Below, in pieces: positions 1-8,219 of a stretch of DNA of 64,000 bases; positions within the stretch are counted from its first letter, which is position 1, and each line of letters opens with the position of its first letter. The notes beneath the pieces were generated by a model that saw only the letters and a list, made by a program, of their open reading frames with translations, was not told the origin of the DNA and made no database searches. The stretch lies in the NCBI RefSeq assembly GCF_038397735.1, contig NZ_CP151635.1, forward strand, positions 2,790,001 to 2,854,000, read 5' to 3'. The translations under genes were made by a program, and so were the position numbers. The stretch comes from Microbacterium sp. LWH13-1.2 (lineage in GTDB: Bacteria > Actinomycetota > Actinomycetes > Actinomycetales > Microbacteriaceae).

Positions 1-1129
1 GACCGTCTGTTCCTTGCACTCGAAGACGGCCCAACCGAACCAAGGCTCCTCGACGCAACTGCTTTTCCGCCTGCGAGCTTTCTGGGTCGACGGGGCGCAA
101 CGATACGACTGTCGCGACGCGCAGCCTGGCCAGGTCGAAGCCCATCGCCTGGGCGCGGCTGATCGACTGTTCGGTGATCCCCGCCAGCAGCACATCCTGC
201 AGAAGCTCGCCTGCGATTCGATGCTCCGTGTCGAGAGCCGTACGCTGCCTGAGCAATTCGAGCGTGAGCACCGCGACAGCATGCCGCGCGGCCACCTCTT
301 CGATAGAGCCCAGCTCCGCGTCGTCCGAGTCCTCGGCGGCGCTTGCCCAGATCACCAGTTCCCCGGCGCGCTCTCCTTCGACCTGGATGAGGCGCCTGGC
401 CAGGGCTCTCCGTTCCGGCGTCGCGTCGCTCGCATCGTGGAGAGGAACGTAGGTTACGGGGCGCCGCACAATCTGCTGCAGGGCGGAGAGAACGGCCTCC
501 ACACCCCGAGAGCTGAGGGACGCCTGCAGCAGTTGTTCTCGTATCGCCTGACTCCGTGCGAGGAGGTCGCGCTGCTCCAGGAGCGCATCGTTGGACCTCC
601 GGAGGTCGTCCACGAGGTCCGCCGACGAGAGCGCAACTGCCGCGTGGTTCGCAAGCAGCGTCATCCGCTCGATCTCATCCGCGCTGTACTCGTGGCGTGC
701 CGCGTGGTACCCGTTGAGTGTTCCGAGAACGCCCCTGTCGCTCCGCAACGGCACGCTGATCATCGATGTGTAGCCCTGCTCGTGAGCGATCCCACCCCAT
801 GGCGCGAATCCTCGTTCGGCCTCGATATCGGTGACGACAACCGGAACACCCCCGAAGTACGCGCGGCTGGAGGGCGCTTCGCTCCCCAGCCCGACGGGGT
901 TCGACTCGTTGATCCGGTCCACGTACTCGCGTGAGAGGCCGTCCCACCCTGTGATGATGAGGGCGCTCTTCTCCTCATTGGGCGTCAGCACACCGCAGAA
1001 ATCGAGTGGGAGAAGCTCGCGAGCCGTGGCAGCGACGAGGCCCAAGGCTTGACCGACGGGGATACCGCGGGATGCGACTTCACTCAGCTCACGGAGCCGA
1101 GCCAGCCAAGTAACGAGATCGGAAGACAC
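1..1129 (-). CDS. GAF-domain PucR/CdaR-type transcriptional regulator (3' part outside window)
   Basis: The minus strand is open from a GTG at 1129 to the window edge (about 376 codons), so the C-terminal DNA-binding part is missing. Residues about 20-170 read as a GAF domain: VAATARELLPLDFCGVL, then SMISVPLRSDRGVLGTLNGY and HAAVALSSADLVDDLR. A helical linker (DALLEQRDLLARSQAIREQL) and a CdaR/PucR-like middle segment (HRIAGELLQDVLLAG) follow. Proteins with this order usually end in a PucR helix-turn-helix and control catabolic operons in response to a small ligand. It is divergent from the aldehyde dehydrogenase at 1259 and probably controls it. The start is uncertain because no clear ribosome binding site precedes the GTG; an in-frame TTG lies a little upstream. 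Confidence 0.75.
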   Translation of the reverse strand, partial: MSSDLVTWLARLRELSEVASRGIPVGQALGLVAATARELLPLDFCGVLTPNEEKSALIITGWDGLSREYVDRINESNPVGLGSEAPSSRAYFGGVPVVVTDIEAERGFAPWGGIAHEQGYTSMISVPLRSDRGVLGTLNGYHAARHEYSADEIERMTLLANHAAVALSSADLVDDLRRSNDALLEQRDLLARSQAIREQLLQASLSSRGVEAVLSALQQIVRRPVTYVPLHDASDATPERRALARRLIQVEGERAGELVIWASAAEDSDDAELGSIEEVAARHAVAVLTLELLRQRTALDTEHRIAGELLQDVLLAGITEQSISRAQAMGFDLARLRVATVVSLRPVDPESSQAEKQLRRGALVRLGRLRVQGTDG

Positions 1130-1133
1130 ACTT

Positions 1134-1184
1134 GAGTGTCCGCCCAAACATAGAAAACAGTCAAGAGTGTGGGCACAAACATAG
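1134..1184. promoter_or_regulatory. Paired 20-bp direct repeat, probable operator
   Basis: GAGTGTCCGCCCAAACATAG (1134-1153) recurs as GAGTGTGGGCACAAACATAG (1165-1184), 17 of 20 bases identical and 31 bp apart, about three helical turns. The first copy also overlaps the inverted repeat ACACT-TG-AGTGT. It lies between the divergent GAF regulator and the aldehyde dehydrogenase, so a binding site for that regulator is the simplest reading. Confidence 0.5.
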
Positions 1185-1186
1185 GT

Positions 1187-1206
1187 GAGCACTGACTCCA
1201 GTGCTC
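1187..1206. repeat. Inverted repeat upstream of aldehyde dehydrogenase
   Basis: GAGCACTG-ACTC-CAGTGCTC is a perfect 8-bp stem with a 4-nt loop, about 50 bp before the ATG at 1259. It could be an operator or a leader hairpin. A shorter one, AGAGCG-G-CGCTCT, follows at 1222-1234. Confidence 0.4.
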
Positions 1207-1258
1207 CAATGGACTGATCGGAGAGCGGCGCTCTTCGATATGAACACAAAGGAGTGAC

Positions 1259-2752
1259 ATGAGTCTTCTTGAGGACGCGACGCACGAGCCGATGTCGGAC
1301 AAGCCCGGCGACCTGAACACCCGCACCATCGTCAACCCATCGACGGGCCGGAAGATCGAAGACGTGCCGGAGCATGGTCCTGCTGATGTCGATGTGGCGG
1401 TCGCCCGGGCGCTCGATGCATTCACCCGCGGACCCTGGTCCACCTTCACGGCGACTCAGCGGGCACGGATCCTCCTGCGCATCGCCGACGAGATCGAGTC
1501 GGGGAGCGAAGACCTCTACCGCCTCGAGGCACTGAACAATGGTCGACCCGTGAACGAGACACGCGCTCAGCTGTCGCGAGTACCGGAATGGTTCAGATAC
1601 AACGCCGGCCTGCTGGCCGCCCAGCGCACAGCCGTGCTGCCGACCGACGGACCGTACCTCACCTACCAGCGTCGTGCCCCCCTCGGTGTGTGCGCGATCA
1701 TCACACCTTTCAACCACCCGATGCTCATCCTCGCGAGGAGCTTGTCTGCAGCACTCGCCAATGGCAACACCGTGGTGATCAAGCCATCCGAGATGACGCC
1801 GCTCACGACGCTCGCACTGATGCCGATGCTCCGCCGTGCGGGTCTGCCTGACGGGGTCGTCAACATCGTCACGGGAGCGGCCCCTGCCGGCAAGAGGCTC
1901 ACCGAGCATCCGGACGTCGCCAAGGTCACTCTGACGGGCGGTACGGAGACCGGACGTTCCGCCGCCGTCGCTGCGGCCCGCCGCTTCGCTCGCATGACGG
2001 CGGAGCTGGGAGGGAAGACCCCGATCATCGTCTTCGATGACTCCGACCCCCAGGGCGCAGCCGAGGGCGCCGCCTTCGCCGCCTTCGTCGCGGCAGGGCA
2101 GTCGTGCGTCGCCGGGTCGCGGTTCCTGGTTCAGCGGGGCATCTACGACGAGTTCGTACAGCACTTGTCCGCCCGGGCCCGGGCGATCCGCATCGGCGAT
2201 CCGACCAGCACCGATACTCAGATGGGTCCGCTGATCAGCGAACGCCAGCGCGCGAAGGTCATGGAGCTCGTCGATTCCGCTCGCGAGGAGGGTGCGACCG
2301 TCCGCGCAGGTGGTGAGATCCCCGACCTCGAAGGCGACCTTCGAGACGGCTTCTTCTATACGCCGACCGTCATCTCCGACGCCACCATGAGCATGCGCGT
2401 CGCCAGGGACGAGATCTTCGGCCCCGTCGCCGTGGTGATCCCTTTCGACGACGAAGCCGACGCGATCTCGATGGCCAACGACAACCCCTATGGCCTGGGC
2501 GCTGGGGTCTGGACGAGCGACTTCGCGCGCGGACTCCGAGTTGCGGATGAAGTCCACGCAGGAATGGTCTGGATCAACGATCATCACCGCCTGGAGCCGT
2601 CGCTCCCGTGGGGCGGCATCAAGGAATCCGGGATCGGGAAGGACGCCGGTCAGGAGTCCTTCGACGACTTCTCCTGGATCAAGACCATCGTCGCCCGCAC
2701 CGCCCCCGGGTACGCCGACTGGTACGGCGGAGCGAACGAACGCCTGAACTAG
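1259..2752 (+). CDS. NAD(P)-dependent aldehyde dehydrogenase
   Basis: A 497-residue cytosolic aldehyde dehydrogenase, normal length for the family. It oxidises an aldehyde to the carboxylic acid with NAD(P)+. The oxyanion-hole Asn is in TPFNHP (Asn152), the general base Glu249 is in AELGGK, and the nucleophile Cys283 is in GQSCVAGSR. The NAD-binding stretch TLTGGTETGR is at about 224-233. The ATG follows a good ribosome binding site (AAAGGAGTG). It leads a same-strand run with the permease at 2791, monooxygenase, cupin and amidohydrolase, so its aldehyde is probably an intermediate or side-chain product of that pathway. The exact substrate cannot be read from the sequence. Confidence 0.9.
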   Translation: MSLLEDATHEPMSDKPGDLNTRTIVNPSTGRKIEDVPEHGPADVDVAVARALDAFTRGPWSTFTATQRARILLRIADEIESGSEDLYRLEALNNGRPVNETRAQLSRVPEWFRYNAGLLAAQRTAVLPTDGPYLTYQRRAPLGVCAIITPFNHPMLILARSLSAALANGNTVVIKPSEMTPLTTLALMPMLRRAGLPDGVVNIVTGAAPAGKRLTEHPDVAKVTLTGGTETGRSAAVAAARRFARMTAELGGKTPIIVFDDSDPQGAAEGAAFAAFVAAGQSCVAGSRFLVQRGIYDEFVQHLSARARAIRIGDPTSTDTQMGPLISERQRAKVMELVDSAREEGATVRAGGEIPDLEGDLRDGFFYTPTVISDATMSMRVARDEIFGPVAVVIPFDDEADAISMANDNPYGLGAGVWTSDFARGLRVADEVHAGMVWINDHHRLEPSLPWGGIKESGIGKDAGQESFDDFSWIKTIVARTAPGYADWYGGANERLN

Positions 2753-2790
2753 CAATGAACCCGAGCCGCATGACCGAAAGGACGTCGACG

Positions 2791-4146
2791 ATGACGCGCA
2801 CGGCCACCTCTCCGCGTACTGGATGGCGGAAGGAAATCACCAAAGCCCAGTGGCTTGTTCTAGCCGGAACGATGCTCGGCTGGGGCCTCGACGGCTTCGC
2901 CGGCAGCCTCTACATCCTGGTTCTCGGACCCACGATGACGGAGCTTCTCCCGAACAGCGGCATCGAAGCCACCCCCGCGAACATCGGACTCTACGGTGGC
3001 CTCACGGTCGGGATCTTCCTCGCCGGGTGGGCTGTTGGAGGGGTCGCTTTCGGCGTCCTCGCCGACTACATCGGACGGACGAAGATCCTTGCGCTCGGCG
3101 TCCTGACTTATGCGGTGTTCACCGCGGCGGCGGCGTTCGTCGACAGCTGGTGGCTCCTGGGCATCCTGCGGTTCATCGCAGGTGTCGGTTCGGGCGTCGA
3201 GGCTCCGGTCGGAGCAGCGCTTATCGCAGAGTCCTGGCGCAATCGGTATCGGGCTCGAGCGGGTGGATTGATGATGTCGGGGTACGCCATGGGGTTCTTC
3301 GCAGCCGCGCTCGCATACGCGCTGCTGGGCGACCTCGGCTGGCGGTTCATGATGGCACTGGCCGTGCTGCCCGCGATCCTGGTCTGGTTCATCCGCCGCT
3401 TCGTCAAGGAACCCGAGGAATCCACCGAGGCCATCCGCGTGCGGCGCGAACGGAAGAGTTCGGGTCGCACAGACCACCGCGACGCGTTCGTACTCAAGCG
3501 CCTGTTCACCGGACCTCTGCTGAAGCCGACGCTCGTCTGCACTGCAATCGCGACGGGAGCTCTCATCGCCTTCTGGAGCGTGAGCACCTGGTACCCGCAG
3601 ATCATCAGACAGATGGGCGCCGAAGCCGGCACCGAGCCAGGTCACATCGCTCAGGATGTTGCACTCGCCTCCATGCTCTTCAACGCCGGAGGCGTCCTCG
3701 GCTATGCCTCCTGGGGCTTCATCGCCGATGCACTCGGCCGCAAACCCACGTTCCTTCTCACGTTCGGCGTCGCGGCTGTATCAATCGGAACGATCTTCCC
3801 GTTCGACCATCCGCTGGGTGTGTACCTCGCTGCCATGCCCGTCCTCGGGTTCGCGCTCTTCGGGTCGCTGTCCGGTTCTTTCATCTACGGGCCGGAGTTG
3901 TTCCCGACGAGTGTGCGAGCGACGGCCATCGCGTTCTGCAACAGTGTCGGACGCATCGTCACCGCGGCCGGGCCGCTCGTCGCCGGAGTCATCGCGACCT
4001 CCTGGTTCGCCGGAGACCTCGGCATCGCCACCACCGTGATCGCAGCACTCGGAGTCATCGGACTCATCGGCGTTGCGTTCGCGAGCGAAACACGAGGGCA
4101 GCCTCTGCCCACAGACGCGTCTCTTGACGCCGCAACCACCCGATGA
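2791..4146 (+). CDS. MFS transporter (aromatic acid/metabolite:H+ symporter type)
   Basis: A 451-residue integral membrane permease with about 12 hydrophobic segments. The MFS loop 2-3 signature is GVLADYIGRTKIL and its second-half equivalent is GFIADALGRKPTFL. The N-terminus (GWGLDGFAGSLYILVLGPTM) resembles AAHS and sugar-porter MFS proteins that import organic acids or ring compounds. ATGs at 2755 and 2770 are also in frame, but AAAGGA at 2776-2781 is best placed for the ATG at 2791. It starts 38 bp after the aldehyde dehydrogenase stop and probably shares its transcript, importing the substrate of the cluster. Confidence 0.85.
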   Translation: MTRTATSPRTGWRKEITKAQWLVLAGTMLGWGLDGFAGSLYILVLGPTMTELLPNSGIEATPANIGLYGGLTVGIFLAGWAVGGVAFGVLADYIGRTKILALGVLTYAVFTAAAAFVDSWWLLGILRFIAGVGSGVEAPVGAALIAESWRNRYRARAGGLMMSGYAMGFFAAALAYALLGDLGWRFMMALAVLPAILVWFIRRFVKEPEESTEAIRVRRERKSSGRTDHRDAFVLKRLFTGPLLKPTLVCTAIATGALIAFWSVSTWYPQIIRQMGAEAGTEPGHIAQDVALASMLFNAGGVLGYASWGFIADALGRKPTFLLTFGVAAVSIGTIFPFDHPLGVYLAAMPVLGFALFGSLSGSFIYGPELFPTSVRATAIAFCNSVGRIVTAAGPLVAGVIATSWFAGDLGIATTVIAALGVIGLIGVAFASETRGQPLPTDASLDAATTR

Positions 4147-4164
4147 GTGTGAGGGAGAACAACC

Positions 4165-5418
4165 ATGCAACGCACCAGTGACAAGTTCGAGGGATCCACA
4201 GCCATAGTTGTCGGCGGTTCCATCGGCGGCCTTACCGCTGGTCTCGTCCTCCGAGACATCGGCTTCGATGTGAGCATCTTCGAGCGCACACCGGTCCCTC
4301 TACACGGGCGGGGCGGCGGGATCGTCCTGCAGCCGGACACCATGCGGTGGTTCGAAGAACGCAGCGAGCAGGACGCAGCTTCGCTGTTCACTTCGACCTC
4401 AACCGTGCAGTATGTGGACCGCGACAAGGGGACGGTCTTCGCTGAATCGCGCGAATGGCAGTACACCTCGTGGGGGACGTTCTACCGCGCTCTGCTGGAG
4501 GACTTCGGCGAGGAGCGCTACTACCTGGATTCTCCGGCTGTGAGATGGACTCCCGGAGGTGACGGAGAGCGCGCGACAGTCGAGTTCGCGGATGGCAGCG
4601 TCCGGACGGCGGATCTGGTGGTCTTCGCGGACGGTATCGGCTCAGTGGGGCGCCCCCTTTTCGACGCGAACGCGCTGAGCCGGTACTCCGGCTACGTCGG
4701 ATGGCGCGGCACGGTCCCCCTCGCCGACCTCAGCGAGGAGACGCGCGACCTCATGGGGGACGCCATCACCTACAACGTCATCGACCATTCCCACATCACG
4801 CTCTACCCGATCCCCGGCGAGAGCGGAACCGGTACAGGAGACCAGCTCATGAACTATGTCTGGTACCGCAACGTCACCGCCGGAGAGCAGCTCGACGACC
4901 TGCTCCGCGGACTGAACGGCTATGTCGGTGCACTCACTGTTCCACCGGGGCTCGTCCGGGACGAGTACGTGACCGAACTGCGGGATGTCGCCCGCGCTCA
5001 ACTCGCCCCCGGGCCGGCAGAAGTCGTCCTGAAAACGGAACAGCCGTATGTTCAGGTCGTGCAGGACCTGCGCTCATCGCGGATGGCACTCGGTCGTGCC
5101 GCGCTGATCGGCGACGCGGCGTGCGCCGCACGACCGCACGCCGCCGCGGGCACTGCGAAGGCGGCTGCGGACGCGTGGGCGTTGCGGGATGCACTGCTCG
5201 AGGCCGAGAGCGTGGAGGGCGCGCTGGCGGCATGGGAGCCGACGCAACTGGCTTTGAGCGATGCACTGCTCGAGCGAGTCGTGTCCATGGGCGAGCGCTC
5301 CCAAGTACACGGGACATGGGTTCCCGGCGACGCGGACCTGCGGTTCGGCCTCTACGGGTCAGGCGTGACAACGCGGCCGACCCAGGCGAACGACGCGCAC
5401 TTCGTCTCGGCATACTGA
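4165..5418 (+). CDS. FAD-dependent aromatic monooxygenase, 2,6-dihydroxypyridine hydroxylase-like
   Basis: A 417-residue group A flavoprotein monooxygenase that would hydroxylate an aromatic or N-heteroaromatic ring using NAD(P)H and O2. The Rossmann dinucleotide motif VGGSIGG is at 16-22 with the ribose-binding acid Glu40. The DG motif FADGIG is at 154-159. The second FAD motif is GDAACAARPHAAAGTAKA from residue 316. The RPH-x-AAGTAKA form and the segment GYVGWRGTVP at 177-186 are typical of the 2,6-dihydroxypyridine 3-monooxygenase branch rather than salicylate hydroxylases. A good ribosome binding site (GGGAG) precedes the ATG. It is 18 bp after the permease and 20 bp before the cupin. The real substrate is unknown. 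Confidence 0.85.
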   Translation: MQRTSDKFEGSTAIVVGGSIGGLTAGLVLRDIGFDVSIFERTPVPLHGRGGGIVLQPDTMRWFEERSEQDAASLFTSTSTVQYVDRDKGTVFAESREWQYTSWGTFYRALLEDFGEERYYLDSPAVRWTPGGDGERATVEFADGSVRTADLVVFADGIGSVGRPLFDANALSRYSGYVGWRGTVPLADLSEETRDLMGDAITYNVIDHSHITLYPIPGESGTGTGDQLMNYVWYRNVTAGEQLDDLLRGLNGYVGALTVPPGLVRDEYVTELRDVARAQLAPGPAEVVLKTEQPYVQVVQDLRSSRMALGRAALIGDAACAARPHAAAGTAKAAADAWALRDALLEAESVEGALAAWEPTQLALSDALLERVVSMGERSQVHGTWVPGDADLRFGLYGSGVTTRPTQANDAHFVSAY

Positions 5419-5438
5419 ACAGAACCAGGAGAACAACG

Positions 5439-5870
5439 ATGTCGAAATTTCTCGCAGACCTGCCTCTCGCAGGCACCCTCATCGGAACCGACTTCGAAGG
5501 CTGGAGCGACGAGCTTCGGGCCGAGTTCGATGCTCATTCGCAGGACGGTGCGGTCGGGTCGCGACTCCTTGCTGAAACGCCCCGCGCCCGTATCTGGGAG
5601 ATCCGTCTGCAGCCGGGTGAGAGATGGCATGCCCATCGGCATGTCCTTGACTACTTCTGGACGGCCATCAACGCCGGCACATCTCGCCAGCACACGTTCG
5701 ATGGCACAACCCGTGACGTGTCCTACGGTGCCGGCGAAACTCGCTACTTCCATTTCGGGCCGGGCGAGTACCTGTTGCACGACATCGAGAACGTCGGCTC
5801 CACGGAGTTGATCTTCACCACCGTCGAGCACCTCGACAGCGATAACGCGCCCCTTCCTCTGGAGAACTGA
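5439..5870 (+). CDS. Single-domain cupin protein
   Basis: A 143-residue small cupin. The metal-binding cluster HAHRH is at 64-68 inside GERWHAHRHVLDYFW; His105 (TRYFHFGPGE) and His114 (LLHDIENVG) supply the second cupin motif. Such proteins are dioxygenases, isomerases, decarboxylases or ligand-binding subunits. Its place between a ring hydroxylase and an ACMSD-like enzyme suggests it acts on the hydroxylated product, possibly ring opening or tautomerisation, but this is inference. AGGAG at about 5427 precedes the ATG. The stop overlaps the next start by one base (TGATG), so the two are translationally coupled. Confidence 0.8.
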   Translation: MSKFLADLPLAGTLIGTDFEGWSDELRAEFDAHSQDGAVGSRLLAETPRARIWEIRLQPGERWHAHRHVLDYFWTAINAGTSRQHTFDGTTRDVSYGAGETRYFHFGPGEYLLHDIENVGSTELIFTTVEHLDSDNAPLPLEN

Positions 5871-6841
5871 TGACCGTCACTCTTCGTCCCGGGCCCATCG
5901 ACGTGCATGCTCACTGGCTGCCACAAGAACTCTTCGACCTGCCACCCGGTGCTCCTTACCGCCCGATCTCCGACCGGGACGGTCAGCTCTTCATCGGAGA
6001 TATCCCGCTCTCTATCGATAGCCGGCTCATGAGCGACGTCTCTGCGATCCGGGCAGACATGGACAGGACAGGCGTCGCGGTTCGCGTTCTCTCCGCGCCG
6101 CCGTTCGCCTTCGCGCGCAATGATCTTCCCGGAGCGGCGGAGTACGCCGATGCCTTCAACGAATCGCTCAGCAGGGTGGTTCTCGACGGCGATGGTGCTC
6201 TCGTGGGCCTCGGATGCGTGAGCCTCGGCAATGTCGACGATAGCGCCCGCCAGATCCGTCAGTTGCAATACGCGGAAGGGATCGTCGGAATCGCGATACC
6301 GCCGCTGGCCGGAGATGATTCGCTCGACGCGGGGACGTTGCGCGAGGTGGTCCGCCTCGCGGCACGTGCGAACCTTTCTGTCCTCGTTCACCCGATGCAG
6401 CTACCTGGCCAAGCCCTCGGCCGGCACTACCTGACGAACTTGATCGGCAATCCGGTCGAGACAGCGGTCGCGGTGGCCTCCACACTCCTGGGTGGGGTGC
6501 TGGATGAGCTCCCGGACCTGCGAATCTGTTTCGTGCACGGGGGCGGTTGTGCCCCAAGCCTGCTCGGTCGGTGGGATCACGCCTGGCATGCACGGAGTGA
6601 CGTGTCCGCTGATTCCCAGCGGCCCCCGAGCGAGGGATTCCCCCGCCTCTTCTTCGACACCGTGACCCACGACGAGGATGCGCTGAGCCTCCTCACGGCA
6701 AAAGCCGGCGTCGGCCAGGTTCTGCTGGGTAGCGACTACCCATTCGACATGGCCGATTCGGAACCGCTCACGCACGCACTCGAGCGGGGCATGAGCGCCC
6801 ATGAACTCGAGCGTGCGGCGAGGCGTTTCCTGGGCGTGTGA
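5870..6841 (+). CDS. ACMSD-like amidohydrolase/decarboxylase
   Basis: A 323-residue metal-dependent TIM-barrel enzyme of the amidohydrolase_2 family (aminocarboxymuconate-semialdehyde decarboxylase and relatives). The metal ligands are placed as in that family: HxH at His13 and His15 (DVHAHW), His174 (VLVHPMQ), His223 (FVHGGG) and Asp289 (GSDYPFD). Members are non-oxidative decarboxylases of aromatic or muconate-type acids, or hydrolases. Following a ring hydroxylase and a cupin, removal of a carboxyl group from a ring-cleavage product is plausible. It overlaps the cupin stop by one base. A MarR gene follows after 95 bp. Confidence 0.85.
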   Translation: MTVTLRPGPIDVHAHWLPQELFDLPPGAPYRPISDRDGQLFIGDIPLSIDSRLMSDVSAIRADMDRTGVAVRVLSAPPFAFARNDLPGAAEYADAFNESLSRVVLDGDGALVGLGCVSLGNVDDSARQIRQLQYAEGIVGIAIPPLAGDDSLDAGTLREVVRLAARANLSVLVHPMQLPGQALGRHYLTNLIGNPVETAVAVASTLLGGVLDELPDLRICFVHGGGCAPSLLGRWDHAWHARSDVSADSQRPPSEGFPRLFFDTVTHDEDALSLLTAKAGVGQVLLGSDYPFDMADSEPLTHALERGMSAHELERAARRFLGV

Positions 6842-6936
6842 GCCCCGGAGGCACGATCGAGGAGGTCGAGACGATGTCGATACGATGACGTGGACGGTGC
6901 CGGTACCCATGGCCCGGAGACGCGAGGACGACCACG

Positions 6937-7401
6937 ATGCTGACTTCCGCCCAGCTAGCGCTGTTCGAACGCCTCATCGATGTGGGCAAGCTCCTCGAGA
7001 AGCGAGCAGATCGAGCCACGAAGCGTGAAGTCGGTCTCAAGTACTCCCAGTACGAGGTGCTCATCCGCCTCCGGAACGCTGGTGGCGAGCTGCGCATGTC
7101 GGAGCTCGGCGGACTCCTCGTCACCTCGCCCAGCGGTTTGACTTATCACTTGTCCCAGCTCGAGAAGGCCGGACTGGCCGAGAGGTTCACCGCGGCTGAC
7201 GACGAACGAGGAGTGGTCGCTCGGATCACGCCTCAGGGTCGGAGCCTTCTAGTCGACGCGTTCGATGCGCAGACCGACATGATCACGGACGCGGTGGTCG
7301 CACCGCTCGACGAGAGCACCATCGAGGATCTGACTCGAGAGCTCGGCAGGCTGCAGGTGCATCTCCGTGGCGAGGCGACCGGCGGGGCCCTCCCGTACTG
7401 A
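6937..7401 (+). CDS. MarR-family transcriptional regulator
   Basis: A 154-residue winged-helix regulator. The HTH reads MSELGGLLVTSPSGLTYHL (about 60-80), followed by the wing TAADDERGVVARITPQG with the usual D-x-R. Flanking helices form the dimer interface. MarR proteins commonly repress catabolic genes until a phenolic or other aromatic ligand binds. It sits between the two halves of the cluster, and a perfect palindrome 60 bp downstream (7461-7474) is the likely operator for the next operon. GAGGA at 6924-6928 supports the ATG. Confidence 0.85.
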   Translation: MLTSAQLALFERLIDVGKLLEKRADRATKREVGLKYSQYEVLIRLRNAGGELRMSELGGLLVTSPSGLTYHLSQLEKAGLAERFTAADDERGVVARITPQGRSLLVDAFDAQTDMITDAVVAPLDESTIEDLTRELGRLQVHLRGEATGGALPY

Positions 7402-7460
7402 GTCGGCGCCTCACCGAACTGTTACATGGGTGAAACCTAAGAGTGTTCTTCGCCCAGTAA

Positions 7461-7474
7461 TTTCAAATTTGAAA
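7461..7474. promoter_or_regulatory. Perfect 14-bp palindrome, probable MarR operator
   Basis: TTTCAAATTTGAAA is an exact palindrome, AT-rich in a GC-rich region, 26 bp before the ATG of the VOC gene. MarR dimers bind palindromes of this size, and the marR gene ends only 60 bp upstream. Confidence 0.6.
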
Positions 7475-7500
7475 GAAATTCGCCAACGGAAAGCAGACAC

Positions 7501-8193
7501 ATGATTGCCCTCGACCACATCGCGGTCTGGTCCGACAACCTCTACCGCGCCACACTCGACCTCAGTGAGCTCACCGGAATCGGCAGCTCCGACGGTGGTT
7601 ACTTTCCCGGCTTGGGCCTCGGGCAGAAGCTGCTGTCACTCGGAGGCTCCGTCTACATCGAAGTCGAGAGCATCGTCGATCACCAGATGATCGCTAACGA
7701 CGCACCGCTTGCGGTCGAGGTTGCGCGCCAGACCTTCGGGGGCGACTGCTTCGCGGGCCTCTGCTTCCGCAGCGACGACGAAGCAGAGATCGAAGCCTTC
7801 GCGCGCCACCGGGGCAAGGACGTGTCCCGTGAGATCGCCGGCGGAAAGCGTTCGATGAATCTCTCCGTAAAGAGGCCTGGGGCCGTCCACGCTCCTGATT
7901 TCCGGAACTCATGGCTGGTCGGCAAACCCAACGTCTACCACGTACCGGAGCTGGAGTCCCACCCGAGTTCGATGCCCCCTCAGCCAGGAAGCGGCAGTAC
8001 CCGCGGCGAAGGGGTTACCGCCCTCGAAGTCGGGGGCGCCGAGGCCGACATGCGCGAATGGCTCGGCCCCCTCGACATCGACGAACTCGGCGTCGACTTC
8101 CACTACAACGGCGGACCGGACGGCCTTTACGCCGTCACCTTCGCATCCACCACCGGATCACAGACGATCCGACTCAACCCGATCACTCTCTGA
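7501..8193 (+). CDS. VOC-superfamily (glyoxalase-like) protein
   Basis: A 230-residue protein that opens MIALDHIAVWSDNL, the first strand and metal-ligand His of a vicinal-oxygen-chelate fold. The second half contains the other half-module (VTALEVGG, then GLYAVTFAS). Length and layout fit the glyoxalase-like domain group rather than extradiol dioxygenases, though a ring-cleaving or isomerase role cannot be ruled out. GGAAAG at 7488-7493 is the ribosome binding site. It starts after the MarR-type palindrome and is followed 26 bp later by a permease gene, giving a two-gene operon in the catabolic cluster. Confidence 0.7.
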   Translation: MIALDHIAVWSDNLYRATLDLSELTGIGSSDGGYFPGLGLGQKLLSLGGSVYIEVESIVDHQMIANDAPLAVEVARQTFGGDCFAGLCFRSDDEAEIEAFARHRGKDVSREIAGGKRSMNLSVKRPGAVHAPDFRNSWLVGKPNVYHVPELESHPSSMPPQPGSGSTRGEGVTALEVGGAEADMREWLGPLDIDELGVDFHYNGGPDGLYAVTFASTTGSQTIRLNPITL

Positions 8194-8219
8194 CACCCGA
8201 AACCACACAGGAGCACATC

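Noticed and set aside
14..934. A 306-codon plus-strand frame at the window start
   Set aside because: Antisense to the GAF-domain regulator, whose translation gives a coherent protein.
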